Source: Trogon surrucura | Lineage: Eukaryota; Chordata; Aves; Trogoniformes; Trogonidae | DNA: 64,000 nucleotides | NCBI GenBank assembly: GCA_020746105.1 | Contig: CM036619.1 | Span: 56,655,135-56,719,134, forward strand | Reading direction: 5' to 3' | Part shown: one piece after another, positions 11,881 to 25,357 of the stretch | Position numbering within the stretch: the stretch's first letter is position 1 | Layout: each line of letters begins with the position of its first letter | Program-made: the position numbers and the translations under genes | Notes under the pieces: generated by a model | Told to the model about the DNA's origin: nothing | The model's database searches: none | Seen by the model: the letters and a program-made list of their open reading frames with translations, nothing else

Positions 11881-14800
11881 CTCCTATTTTTCACATCGTT
11901 TGCTCTTGAAAAAGGGCTGTCTGCAGTCAGTGGATTGCTTACCTGGGATTTAAATGATGCTTGAAATGCATGTGGCTGGCCTTTTAGAAGAAACTGAGTG
12001 CATTCCTGGGGGATCCTGCAGTGCAGGTGAACTTTCAAAACTGAGAAAAAGATTATCTGAAAATCCCTTTGCTAAGTGATTTGAATGGACAGTATCAACT
12101 TGACAATTTAGAATAGTAGGTCTCAGCAGAAAGTGAGCTTACAGTTTCCACCTGTTTTGAATAGCAACCATTACTAGTATGGCTCATAAGATGCTTTCTC
12201 TTTTGTGTATTTTTATTATGGTTGTACATGTAATTTTTCTTTCCTACTCTATGTCTCTCAAAGTTGTCTTTAGGAGTTAAGAATTAACACTCCCGTAAGA
12301 AGTATGCACTATTTCATACCTCTTAGTGCTATTGTTTCAAGAGGTTTTTAAACTCACTGGAAGTTTTTTGCACTGTCTGGCTCATAGTTTCAAAATTGTT
12401 ACCACAACTACATGGCTTATGAATAACGGTTTGGCTTTTTTTAAAGGAAAAACAGGCTTTTGGAGTAAGGCTTTTCTAGCTGCCATGATAAATTCAACAC
12501 ACACCAGTGCTCAAGCAGCATAATAACTCAGGCAACTGCACAGACCACCATTTTCCTGTGGAACGAGAAACAGGTATTTCAAAGGGCATTACAGAGGTTG
12601 CGAGTTCAGATACTGCTTGAATATACCTGGCAGGGTTTAAAGTATTTAGAATCACATTGGAAAAGTCGTGGATCTAATCTCTGGCTATGCATAAATAAAA
12701 ATGAACCCAGGTACATAACTAAACTGTAAAAGATGATGTAATTAATTCAAAGAAAGCCCAAGTAAGCCCTTCTTAATTACTATCAGTGTGTTGGAAAACT
12801 AGAAGTGAACGTTGTTTTTCCTTTCAGATTGGAAATAGAGTTGTGCCCCTCAATGGGTCAGTCCTTGCATTGTCAGTGGAATGTTTTGCATGGCTTGGAA
12901 GCATGTTCTTGTAGTGCTTTAGGTTAGTTTAGAATTGAACTTAGCAATGAGAGAGGAGCTGTATTATTGGCTGAAAAATAAACCTCTGCTTTCCTTTTGA
13001 AGAATGAAGGTTGTGTCTCAGAGTGCTTAAGGAAAAGTATTTGACATTTTTGCCTTCAAAATCTTCACAACTGCAACTTCAGTCTTTCTGCAAAGCGCAT
13101 CGTAGGACACCCTGCTGTGATCTCCTGAGCACTGGCCTGAAATCAGGACAGCAAGGCTGATGAAATAGTCCATGGATCTGCTTCTTACCTCCACCCCCTC
13201 ACCTAATCTGCAAAAGTGTTTAGGCTACTGTTAGGTTTGTGAAATGCCTCACTTCCCTGAAAGGAAAACTGTAAGCTGCAGGAGTTCTTTTTTTTTCCCC
13301 TTGATGTTGTTTTAAACAAGGCTGCAGAGTAATTTTCTTAAAAGTATTAAAACACTCATGCGAGGATAAACTGGCTAAAACGATTTATACAAATGCCTCC
13401 ATTAATTGGTGCAGGTTACTCCCTAAGGACTCGGTGTCAACGGTGGGATGCATTCATGTGTGATGGGCTTCTTGACCATTAATAAGATCTTCCTTTAATT
13501 ACATCTGCTTTTTGACAACTGGACCAAGGGTAAATACGTTGCTTGATATACATGCTCTCTTGCTGTCCAAAAGTAAGATTCTTCACTGAAAACTGTAAAA
13601 TCAATGGTTGATCATGTCTAACAGGTTAACATGAGAAGGAATATGTAATATCATGATGTGGCATAATACAGCCTTCTTCATGTCTGAAGAGTTTCTTCTC
13701 TTTCGATTAAAAAGAGTTCTTACTGCAAAATGTGGTTTTGATACTACCAAGTGGGTCTTGATGCAGATTAGTTTGCATTATCACTTACCACTGCTGTGTA
13801 TTTTACGGGAATATGAGGACAGCCTCATGCTATTAGCCTTCATAATCGCTGTGTTTTCGGTAGGTACAGTATAGAAGTGTTACTGCAATTGCTCTGTAAT
13901 GCAGCTGTTGTGGAAACGTGAAGATAGTATCCTGGCAGAACTTGAAGTGTCAGAGACCTGTACTAACTTGCATTTAGTGTCACACAAGTTAACAAGTTTT
14001 AAATAAGACATCATTATCCAGTGCAAAAAAGCCTATCACTAGGGTAGAAGAGAATTTAGAGGCTTCTGGTTAGGTATTAAGCATTTATCAGCATGGGAAG
14101 GATTTCTTTTTTTCTAGCTGTTAAATTACTCCAGATGGAAATAATTTTTATCCCTGAGACTCCCTAAAGTATTAAAAAAAAAAGCTTTCTTTGAAAAGTA
14201 CTGACCTTGATTTTTCAAAACCTCACTGAGAACCTCAGCTTTATCTTTTCCATCATCTGTCAAAAGTTCTTTTGAGACACACCTTATTTATGATGAAACA
14301 CAGCCTTTCTGATTGCCACACTCTGGGAATTTTAGAAAATAAAACTGCATTTCCCCTGAAGTCCATTTAATTCACATTTATTTTCCCTACTCGGTGCCAT
14401 TCTTGCTCCCTCCACAACATTCAAATACATGTTTAAATAAGAAGATAAATGCCCAGTGACTAAATCCCTGTTCCCCTACAGCAAGTAGAGTACTCTGGGG
14501 AAATGATCTATTACGGGCTAAGAGGGAGACAATCCCTACACTTCTGATTACATATTGACAAGTCCCAATCAATAAGGAAGTCAGCTTACTTGTCTAAGAG
14601 ATGCCCTTGAGAAAAATGAACATCACGTTCCTTCCTCTTTGTCAATATAACATGACTTGGGGGGAGCAAGCAATAACAGTGCTGTTACTGATTTTAAATA
14701 AATAAAAATTTACTAAGAGGAAAGTAACAGTTTCTCTTCACTTGTTTGGTAGGGTTGAAATGTAGGTTAAGCACTTGATAAAAGAAATCCGTGCTTCATG

Positions 14801-17800
14801 TCATCTTCAAAGAATCTGGCTGTTCTGCTGACAAATATATGTCACGAGTTTTCACAGAGTTTTAGCAAGAAAGAGCAATGGATGTAACCTGGATGACGCA
14901 GTGCATTTCAAAATCCCTTTCCGGTATTCTAGTTCTGCAAAAAAATCAAACAATCAGCAAATCTAGAATCACTACCAAATATCCAAGTTCTTGTCTGTGT
15001 TCATCCCTCATCATGTGGGACAATTTTGCACTGTAGACATTTAGAAAACCCAAAAGCCAAACATGGAATATGTAGTAGGAATCAAATAAGAGCCTTCAGA
15101 AAAAAACGACATTCAAAATAAAGACTAATTTTCTGTGCTATTTCTTGTGACAGTCAGGAACTCAAATAAGAATGAAATAGGCTTCCTGGCACCAGTCCCT
15201 TTAGAGATAGTTTGTCCTCTGAGTTTTACCACATCTTGTAGATCAATCTGTTTCTCAGGGAAAATTTGCTTTCAGGGTGGCAACCTGAACAGCTTCCTGG
15301 CACCTAACCAGCTCTCCTCCCTCAGCCCAGCCTTTAATGGCAGAATAGTTCTCCCCATAGTCTCAGTAAGGAGGGACAGGAGTCTTAGTGGCTGACGTCT
15401 GTAATGGAGGCAGCTCAGTTTCTTGGCAGTTTTGAATACAAAGGAGGCTTTTGAGATATGCTGGAAATATGAACTCATAATGATCTAGGAAAGGGCTCTC
15501 AACAGATAAATCTGTTTCCTCATGACAGAGATACCACTAAAGGAAACACTTCTTTTAAAGTAAGTTTTTCACCACAAACATTTTTCTTTTTAAAAATGTT
15601 TTTAGGAGGTGAAATTTCTGGGGAAAGAGGTTTCTTGAAATGAGAACAAAGCCAGAATGTCACAAAATTCTGAAGAGGGAAAATAATATTTAGAACTGAA
15701 AAGAAGGGATGAATGATATGATGATGTCCTCCCCTGGAAGATGTTCTTCATTATGAGTCATCACCGAGGTGATAGAGAAGGAACAAAAATGATGTCTGAA
15801 GTAGAAAATTTGGATTTAGGGTAAAAAGGATATCACATTATAACTGGTCAAAGACTGCATGTACATGCATTTCACGACACAGCTACATTAACACTGTTGT
15901 TACTGAAGAACCCTAGCTGAAAAATGAGCATAAACAAATACAAGACTTAAGAGTGCATTGGGTGCCTAGACTCAACCTGTAAAAATGATACCATATCTTT
16001 ACCTGTGGGTATGTCTGAATTTACATAGTACAAACTCCACTGAATTAAAGACAATACCTATTCATGTAGCCGGTGACACACCGGTTACTGAGTTGGAGCC
16101 CTGGACAAAGGGCTTTGGCTAATACATTCCAGTGCACTTACGTAGCCACCCTGCTTGCGTGGTTTAGCTTCTAGTGAAGCTTGTTTCTAGCTGAATAATG
16201 TCTTGGAATGATGAGTAGTTTTGCACAAAAAGGGCAAGTTTTTCCAGAGAAGACTAAGGAGGAAAGGATGAGGTGGTGATATATGTATCCAAGTAGATTT
16301 GCATTGACTGATTCAACTGCAGCATGTAGTATGTTCTTAAGTATTTGCTGCTGGGAGTATAAAGGCTTTACCATGTGACAACACCTGTCACCGAAAGATA
16401 AAATGGAGGTGTTTTTATTTTATTTTCCCAGAAGGAAATTGATGCCTTAGAAAATCCACAAGACTTGAGTCATCAAGTCATCACTGTCAGCAAGCACGTC
16501 TTTTAGACACCTCACCTCATCTCACTGCGAATCACACACCAGTGTGTGGCAGAAAATTGCACCCCTCCTTGTGTGATAGACACAGTTAAAAAAATAGCAG
16601 GGCCTGAAGTAACTATCAGATTAGAAGGAGAGCCTCTGTCTGAGAAGCCTGTTTCGCATCACATCAGTGACAGCGAGGTGAGGATGTCTGGGAGCTACAG
16701 GTTTCAAAGCTCTGGGAAAGTAGTTACTTAGCTATTTGGCAAGATGACTCAGCCCATGTCTCTGGTAGTGCAGGAGAGCCTGAAGTTATTGAGGCTGCCC
16801 TCTGACAGGTCTGCTTTTGAAGAAAGCTTTTACTGTGAAATGGTGCCAGAAATCCCATGAGAGGTCCCTGTTTCCTGAGATGTTTGAGGAAAGGTGGTGT
16901 GTTCCCTGCCATTTTCAACCCACAATGGAACTTTTCCTTCCACTAAGCAGGAGCTCGAAGGCATAAATAAATCCTGCATAACTCCACAGGTAACTCCAAT
17001 GTGTATTTTAAATCAGGCAGCCCCAGACAAGAAATTAGAATTCAGGAACTTGTGATATTCTTCTGGTATCCTTGGGTCAGGCAGGAAATGTAAGCAAGCT
17101 GTGTTTCAAGCTAGGTGGCCTCTCTGATTTCATATACAGCCATGTCACAGAAAGTGTGTGATTAGGCCATAGATTCTCTGTCAAGTTTCAAAATCATCTG
17201 CAATTTTAAATAGAACCATTACTATAGTGTCACAGTTGTCATTTACTTACATCTTTTGTACTCAGAGGTGATATATGGAGAGTGAGATTTTGACTGATTA
17301 CAATGGAGTATAAATTGTCTCCCATTTCTTACCAGGGTGAATGCCTCCAATTTAGGTATCTGTCCTCTCGTCAACTGTCGTACTCCTACAAGGCCATTGA
17401 ATAAGAGCAATTTGAGGTCACGGCTTTGCGGCCCTGAGGCTTGAGGTTGCCTGGGTGTCTTGCATTACCACACTGTCAGGCCTCTACAGCAACTCCATCA
17501 CTTTAATCAGAACTGGCCTCCGTATTGCCTCTTACAAGAGTAGGCTTCACAGACGGTTTTGTGCATTTCTAAGTTTTCCTGTGAGGCAACTTCAGATATT
17601 TAATTTCCTTATGATGTCATCTGGTATCTCCTGATGACACAGTGTAGGAAAGTATTGAGTTTTATTAGCTACTCAACTCACACAAAGGCAACAAAGACAG
17701 TAAAAACTGAAAATGTGCAAAAGTCTATTTAAGCTCATCTTGGGTAAACTCTACTGTTCTAGTTTCTAGAAAAGCAGTCAAATAATAGATGTTGCTATGA

Positions 17801-18699
17801 TCATCCCATTAAGTGAATTACTTCTGCTTGTGTTTAAGACTGGATCCATCTATGTTATCCAGGCTGGAACAGTTGGAAGTTGGGTCAGTTATAATGTGCC
17901 TCTCTCATCCTGTCCAGTCTTTTATAATGAGTTGTTACTTAAATTTGTTAGAATTGAGTCAGTGGCCCAAATGAGTCATTCAGAAACTCAACGCAGTTCA
18001 CCTTCTAAGAGACAAACACAAGATTTACGACCTCATTTCCCTTTTCAATAAATATAAAGAAAAAAAAATGTGAAGAAACATCATGTGTGATGCTACTGGA
18101 ATGCACAAGCTTTCCCAAATGCGTGACAGTTGTTAAGGAAGAGACTAATTCTCCAATTTAAAATGTGACTTAGTAAAAATTTAACGATGCAGTTACTTGC
18201 TTTGCTGTCTATCGAAGCTATCCAGACGAAGCCTCCTAAGATTTGAGGAAGATTATGTGCCAGACTTGGAAACTCAACTTAGAATGTGAAAATTACCTAA
18301 AGAGTGATCTTTTTGGCTTAGCCATCCCTAAAATTGAACATCCAATATTTTACTTTGGTTAGAGGTTTTGTTACTGATGCATAAGCCAAAATCCAGCTCA
18401 GCTGTTTCTGTCACAGTTGTGTTGTCTGTGAATAGCTAACAAGAGCAAAATGCAACGATTTCTTTTTCGCCTTTGATGTGAGTGAAACTGAAATCACCTG
18501 GGGACTAGTTTCTAGATAAGAAAGCACAGTTTTTACTAAGCTATTTTGAAAAGCTGATTTGTTTTGGGTTTTGTTTTTTTTTTTTTCTATTATAATAATG
18601 AAGTTATATGAAATCCTTTCCCATTCACTATAAGTGTGAGAATAAGTTTATCAGTGAAAGCAAAATACATTTAAAACTTCAGGTTGAATACTCCCAAGA
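11881..18699. other. Intergenic DNA without recognised gene
   Basis: This is AT-rich single-copy-looking sequence between the RAB31 3' end and VAPA. I see no conserved protein, RNA gene or clear repeat. A short hairpin lies at 16066-16088. A weak exon-like open stretch, flanked by splice-like signals, lies at 16550-16682. TXNDC2 would be expected around here by comparison with human, and I find no thioredoxin-like coding sequence. Confidence 0.5.
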
Positions 18700-19400
18700 G
18701 TATAACAAAAATTGGTGGACACACTCTTGGAGTCATTCTTATTTATTATGAACAGATATTGGTGCACAGGAGAAGTTTCAGATGACTGGTAAAAAGCAAA
18801 TGTGGAACACTGTAAAGAATAAAGGTGATGGGTTCAGATAATTAAAAGCATTACATAGACCCTGGGAAAATACTAATAAAGACAGATATGGGAAAAAAAT
18901 AGAAATGAATTCACAGGTAGTAGCTTATACAATGTTAAATAATACATTTTTAATGGAAAATAGGTGCCTTCAAGCAACAAGACAAGACTAAAATGCAATT
19001 GCTTAAGGTAGATGTGTTGGCTTAATACATGTGGATTACTTTTAAGTCATTTGATGCAGTCCTGCATGACAATCTGGTAAAAAAATCTCAGTGCTGTACA
19101 AAATCAATTTACCTGTATCAAGAATGCTCCGCAAACCAATTAGCAGCTACATTAGCATGCTTCTACTGTCTTCTAATGGGCTATTTAATGGCTTCAAAGG
19201 AGTGAATGTAGTTCAACATCTTTATCAGTGATCTGGAAGAAAACATAAACTCTTTGCTGATAGCTTTGCAGATGACACCAAAATTGCTGAGAAAGAAAGA
19301 AGAGAACAAAATGACATAAAGGTATCTAACATGGTGCTTCACATCTTGAGCCTTAAGGTGGTATTTAAAAATAGGATGAGTCTCAATGTGGAAGAGATAC
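18700..19400 (+). mobile_element. Old CR1/L3-like LINE remnant
   Basis: Around 19205-19280 the plus strand reads like a degraded CR1 reverse transcriptase: 'caacatctttatcagtgatctgg' (NIFISDL) and then 'gctttgcagatgacaccaaaa' (FADDTK). Upstream, 19040-19075 resembles the 'KAFDTV/AVLHDNL' part. Many indels show that it is old and inactive. The borders are approximate. Confidence 0.6.
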
Positions 19401-19938
19401 TATATCCTATCTGCCTATGGCAGGACTCTCTGAAACCTCTGGTGCTGGCCCAGAGAGGGAGGGTTGTGAATGAGTAGAAACTACTCTATGGTCTGCTGTT
19501 GATTCCCATTTTCCTCATTGCTATTATCTGCCTTACTTGGGGAAGGAAGAAATGCAAAGAATAGCCAGGCACAGGGAAAATTCACATTCCAGGCTTGCAG
19601 TGTCTGACACTGGTTTTCTGTTAAATTGCTATTAATTTCTATTAAATTGCTTTTACTCATACTATGGAAAAAGGAGAAGAAAAAACACTTGCATCATTTG
19701 AAGATGAAAGGAGGAGAAGCTTGCTGGCCTGTCTGTCTTCTAGCCAGCAGGAAGAGAGGGGCAGATGCAATGTAGATTAGGAGAGAGGAAAGAGGAAAAA
19801 AACCCTAGCAAAATAGGACAGGTATAGTTTTGGGGTGAGGGAGTAGGAGCAGAAGGGTTTCAATGCATTATAATGTGTTTCTCTCTTACAAGCAGAATTG
19901 AAACCAGGAAACCTGTGGAACTAAAATAGTGATTGCTC
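19401..19938. other. Intergenic, nothing recognised
   Basis: This purine-rich stretch between the old CR1 remnant and the LTR-like element shows no gene or identifiable repeat. Confidence 0.5.
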
Positions 19939-20405
19939 TGTGGGCCGAAACAGGCAGGATGCAGGAACAACCACAAACTACAGCTAAAATGCAAAGAGCA
20001 GATTTATTCTCACTACCTGAGAATCTTGAGAATCTTTGCAGCAGCATCCGGACGGAGGCACACAGGCAGCGATCACACGAGCAGCATGGCAAATAGCAGT
20101 GCAGGAGTGAGGAGATCTCTTCTTCCTGGGAAGAGTGTGGTATTTATCCTACTGCTTTGTTACATTTTACTTGCTGCTCTGCTTGAGTTTTCAGGACTCA
20201 CGTGATAGGTTTGCAGGGCAGGGACCTGCGAGTTGTCCCCACATCTATCCCAGGCCTCTGCTATCTAAGCACAGGTGTGCTGCTTGTTGAGCACGCAACG
20301 CGAAGCAGTAACCCAGTGTGAGGTGTGTGTTTCCTGACATCTCAGGTGCAAGTCACTTGAGCGTGCCTACAGTCCTCCTGACCAATCTTCTGTTATATGC
20401 TTACA
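19939..20405 (-). mobile_element. Solo-LTR-like element
   Basis: Read on the minus strand the element starts TGTAAGC and ends GCCCACA, an imperfect 7-bp terminal inverted repeat of TG...CA type. Inside, in the expected order, are a TATA-like ATAAATA (about 20140-20146), a GC-richer stretch of about 130 bp and AATAAA (about 20004-20009), followed by a T/G-rich U5-like end. ATTGC occurs directly beyond the right end (20406-20410) and two bases beyond the left end (19932-19936), consistent with a slightly altered 5-bp target duplication. No internal retroviral coding sequence adjoins it, so it would be a solo LTR. The family is not identified. Confidence 0.5.
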
Positions 20406-20410
20406 ATTGC

Positions 20411-22261
20411 AAAGTTAAAGTCTGTATTAAAAAGCATGCTCACAAATTATTTACAAGCATTTAACTTCATGAATTTAACAGTGAAACATTTACTCATGTA
20501 TTTCTCTGCAACAGGTATGAAGGCACAGAACCAAAGCAGTGGGTGAGCAGGTGCAGTCTCCTAAACTCCTGTTGGTGCTTGGCGTTGGGGGGAGGAATAT
20601 GTTCATGGCTGTAGATGGAGAGCTGTGCACAGTGTTGTGGTGCCCACGGTGTAGGCAGGGCCTGCTGAAGGGCAGAAGGGACTAGGCTGCCCACAGGGAA
20701 GGGAAGCATCAGGGAATTGTGCACAGTGTGATATATCTCTGCCCAATGGGCACGCATGGCTTGGGAGCAGAAAGGTTCCACGTATGGTGAGCCAGGACAG
20801 AGCATCTTTTGCTACATGGGGCTTTCTGCAGGCCTGTCTACCCCTTGCAACTTGAAAAATTCTGTTGGGTAGTCCAGCTTTGCCTCGGGAAAGGTTTCAT
20901 ACCCATTTTAAGGTGACCTACCGAAGTGCCAGAGTAATGTCTGAAAGATCTGTCCTTGGTTTTGTGCAGTGTATCAATTGCATATTGCAATCTAACAGGT
21001 CCTCATGGGTATCATTTGTACAATTAAGCTATAAATAATTGAGTATTTGGCAGGCAAAGATTCCATCAATAATATTATGCAGACTTTTTTCTTTTTTTCT
21101 TCCCTGAATGAAAAATAAATAAATATTTCATAGATGATCTCTCAGGTAGAATGTTCAAGCTTGTGTGCAGACACAGAACACATCTGTAACAAACAAATGG
21201 GAGTGGGGAGATGATTCTAGAAACCTTGTTGTCTTTACTCCTAGAGATAATGAATTAATCAAGAGCAAAGATCTTTCATGTGTGTATTACCCACATATTA
21301 GTAACCTTAGCTTCCTGCATCTGTTAGAGGAGCATTTTGAACACTTGACTGTTTCCTGCCACAACACAAGGGTCACAGAGAAAGAATTTCCAGGAGATGA
21401 GCACAACCCATGAAAGCAGAGCAGCTCTGGATGCCCACAGGAGCTGTGATTTTGCAAATTTGCAAACTCCTAACTTTATGCATATTAGTATTCCTCCAGA
21501 TCACATAAATGTGCAATTGCAGAGGCATAGCTTTAGCAGGCTTAAGTGCTTGCAATTTAATTGATCACAAAATCAATCACGAAAATCTTTATGTTATCTG
21601 GTAACAGACTACAGGGGAATTGATATTTCCTCATCAGTCATCATGCAACCAATTGAATGCACTGACAGTTTGAATTTATCAGTGTCTTCCCTTCTTTTGC
21701 TCTGCCCATTTCCAGGCTCTCAGCTAATTTGATCTTTTGGCAGAGACAAACATTTAATTCTCATGTTCATGAAACCTATTTATTTTTTCAAGTGTTGTTA
21801 GCATAGTTTTTGCTGTCTCTTTCTGTCTGGCCCTGCTTAATTGATGTAAAGAAATAGCTGTCTAAAATGTTCTTCCTTGAGAAAAGTTGCTAATTTTTCC
21901 CCTGAGATCTTCTCCTTGAGTCTGTCTTCAGTCAGTTCTACTCAATTTTGTAAAAAAAAAAAAAAAAAAAAAAAGCTAGCACTGCTTCTTCAGTGTTTAC
22001 TTTCTCTTGTAACCATTGCAAACTAATGTACCCTGGGAAAAGGAGTTGGATTCCTCTCATTTGAAAATACCATTAACAGAATTGTGGACCAAATTCCATA
22101 TGCAGCTCCAAATTACACACTCAATTAGGGCCTGATCCAATGCTTATTAAAGTCACTGGAAAAAATTCCCCCTGATTTCAATGGACTGTAGCTCAGACCT
22201 TGGGGAATGGACATTTCCACTGCGGATGATCAGTTTAATCTTTAAGCATGCTGGAATTTAC
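20411..22261. other. Intergenic, nothing recognised
   Basis: Non-coding AT-rich sequence. The main landmark is a run of 23 As at 21952-21974. Confidence 0.5.
21952..21974. repeat. Poly(A) run
   Basis: Twenty-three consecutive As. I see no retrocopy body upstream, so it is treated as a homopolymer. Confidence 0.9.
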
Positions 22262-22870
22262 ACAGTGATAGACTCACAGGGCTGGAAAGGACTTCAGAGG
22301 TCACATCTCAAGGCAGGATCAGCTAAATTTATATCTCCCAACAGATGCCTAACCTGTTCTTAAAGGTCAGAGACTAGTACTCTATGGATTGTGCTTTCAG
22401 GCAATCTTTTACGTTAATTATCCTTACTCTTATAAAGTTCTTCATATGTGCTCTAAATCAGTTCTTGCTCCGATCTACAGCCATTACTTCCTGCCCTATT
22501 CAAAGTGAATGAGAGCAGGCTATTTTATTCCCCTTTGCAATAGCTTTTAATGTATTTGAAGACTATTACCAAACACGTGAGTCAATCTTGTCTTCCTTAG
22601 GCTAAACAACCTCAGTATTCCTATCTGTTCTCATATTTCAAGCTGTTTTCTGAATCTTAATCATTACAGGCCCTCTCTTCTTAACTCCCTTCAGTTATCC
22701 CACACCTTTCCTGAAGGATAGCGCCCAAAACTAGACACAGTACTTCAGAGCATGTCTTACCAGAGGGAAAGCACTTCATGTGTCATGCACAGTCTTGGTA
22801 CAACGCTTGTCTTTCACATATTGATATGACATTATTTGCTCCTATTTACCTTGTGACCCATTAGGACTGA
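22262..22870 (-). mobile_element. Ancient CR1/L3-like LINE fragment
   Basis: The plus-strand text carries successive reverse-complement CR1 3'-region landmarks: 'gactcacagggctggaaagg', then 'aggctaaacaacctcagt', then 'cccaaaactagacacagtactt'. The last matches the usual 'agaactggacacagtactc' segment. Divergence is high and no coding frame survives. Confidence 0.7.
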
Positions 22871-24865
22871 AGCTAAGTGTCATGTGAAAATGTAATTTGA
22901 GGGCTTTCCTGGGACCTCTTGGGAAATGCTGAGGGTGAAATTAGCATTGCAGAGTTGCTATGTATATTAACAGAGAAAATGAAAGAGGAAATTTGAATCC
23001 CAGTTGCCAGATGAGTTCTCCAAACCAAGAATGAGAAAGACCACAACGTTGTTTGCAAGAATATCAGATTTGAAAAGAGATGCAATGACGACAGGGCACC
23101 ATTCTGCTGTTTCTGCAGAATTGCTTCTCAGGTTAAGACTGTTACTTAAGACAGTTTTCTCTTCTAGAGGTGAGTTTCAACTAAGTACTTATATTCGTGT
23201 ACCTACTTATGCATATTTGATTTTTGGTTACTTTTTAGCAAAGCGTTTGTGCAATTTTAGAAATGGAACACCAGCAACACCCACACGTTCCATTTTTTGT
23301 GTATTGGATTGTCTCATTACATCCCTCATGAATGTATATGAACTCAGACAACCAATTCCTGAAAACAGGATTCAAAAATCCATTTCTTTATTATTAAGTC
23401 TTTTGTCAAAGGACTATTGGCTTTTAGCAAATTTGAAATTGGTTCAGGAATCATTCAGTTCTTTAAATGATGCTTTAAACTACAAAGACAAGACACAGTT
23501 TTTGTCTTATTCCTACATAAGTTAATGGTCTACAGCATTTTTGTGTTCAGCACAACAGAATGACGTCCAAATTACAAAAAGTACATAAAATTTTATGCTA
23601 TAGCTATTTATGAAAATGCCACTACGTGTTATTGGCTTCTCTCTACTTGAATATTCAAACATGCATTGTATGTTTTTATAATAATGTTGCTAGGTAAAGA
23701 AATGCACTGTAGCTGAACAAACTTAAAAGATATGCAACTAAGATCTACTTTTCCAGTCTGTGGCAACATTTGAATAATGCCATAAATCTTTAATAATAGT
23801 GTGGACTGCAATTTCATTTCTGATTTACAGTATAACGAGGGCCTAAAATTATATATGGAACTCATAAGCAGTCAAGTAAATGATGACTAGAGCCTGCTGT
23901 ATGAACAGTTTTGCATTTCAGAAGACAAACAGCAGCACCAAAGGCCAGGTATTTCCTTAAAGAAAAATTAAAACATATTCTTACCTTTATACCTTTGCAT
24001 TTTGCAATATTCACTGACTTAGTGGTGCAGGATGCAGGAGATACTTCACTGAGTAAGATCTAGAATTCTCCCATTAACATGCCAAGCAATGTGGCACTTG
24101 GTTGCTTTATCTGATGGTCTTATTAACACCAAGAAATTGCAAAGAAGGTTGTGATACTCTTCTATTGTAAGACATTTTCAAGTTCAGAATTGGTGGGACT
24201 GAATAAACTACCTGCATAATAAACAGTAGAAAACACTATTACAAAACCAAATCTATTCTGCTACATCTCAGGTATAGAGAAAGCTTATTTAATAACAAAG
24301 AGTTTTGAAACTTTCAAAAGTGTCTCCAAATTGAGACAATGATATTGAATTCACAGTGTGAAAAATATTAACAAACATAGAGGACAAATGCTGACCTCAG
24401 TTTAAGCAAATGATATCCTTTTGCAAACAGTGATGAATATACAAAAGACACTTCTGGAATAGCATCATGATCTCACTGAAATCAGTGAGAGGAGATTTAC
24501 TGACAACAACAGATCCAAGATTTTATTCCTGAACTGTGCAATGAGGTGTTAAAATGAAATGAATCAGATGTTGGAGAAGGTTGCCAGATATTGTTGATCA
24601 ACAGCACAGGCGTTGTTTAATATAAAAAATGATACCAGTCTGGATGGAGTAAAAGCATTAGGTCAGAAATGATACTAAATGCAACAAAACAGATGAAAAC
24701 ATTAATTAGATAATTAAGATACTCGGTGTGTCCAAACAACAACCAAGACTGCATTAAAAACCATATTTGTACATAACTACCATTAAGTCACCCACTCAGT
24801 GTTTATGTACTAACTTTGCCATTACTATAACAAAACAGATTGAAGCTGGACAGGTGAGCACTAAG
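22871..24865. other. Intergenic, no recognised gene
   Basis: AT-rich sequence. A plus-strand open frame of 173 codons at 23004-23525 has no recognisable domain and is about as long as the longest chance frame expected in a window of this size. Confidence 0.5.
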
Positions 24866-25040
24866 CCAGCCTGTCCAGGAAGGCTGTGAAATCTCTATCC
24901 TCAAAGGTTTTAACGACCCCAGAGGACAAAGCCCCGAGTGACCTGGCCTAAATTCATCTTTGGCCCTGCTTTGAGTTGGAAATTGAAGAACGGCCCTCCT
25001 GGGGTCCCCTCCAGCCTCAGTGATGCTCCCCCTGTGAGCC
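24866..25040 (+). mobile_element. CR1 LINE 3' end
   Basis: The order 'ggctgtgaaatctctatcct', 'aaaggttttaacgaccc', 'ggacaaagccccgag', 'gacctggcctaaattcatc' and 'gccctgctttgag' follows the CR1 tail consensus closely, then a degraded 'ggtcccctccagcctcag'. It is a 5'-truncated copy. Confidence 0.8.
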
Positions 25041-25357
25041 ACAGCTTGAGGTTGTGTCCTGTCCTTCATTCACTGCCTCTCGATACACTGGTGATAAGGA
25101 TTAATCCGGCCCTCCCTCAACCTGTGCACATCTCAGTGTCAGTTTTTGTCTCTCATGCAACCATGTTTAACAAGGTGATTGCACTGAAAGCCATGCATGG
25201 GAAAACCTGTAAGAGCTGTTGTCATGTTAGGGAGAAATCTTAATTTCTGGTTCTCCTCAGAGTTTCTTATGCAAGAGATATATAAAAGAATTAGAAAACA
25301 GAGGTATTTGTGTCTTCTAAATCTGCATAGAGGAAGCTTCTCTTGAACTTGTACTTT

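Noticed and set aside
16420..16510. Acceptor-like ttttattttcccag followed by 24 open codons
   Set aside because: The frame ends at a stop without a donor, and the peptide has no recognisable similarity.
23004..23525. 173-codon plus-strand open frame
   Set aside because: No recognisable domain. With about 3 in 64 codons being stops, one frame of roughly this length is expected by chance in 64 kb on six frames.
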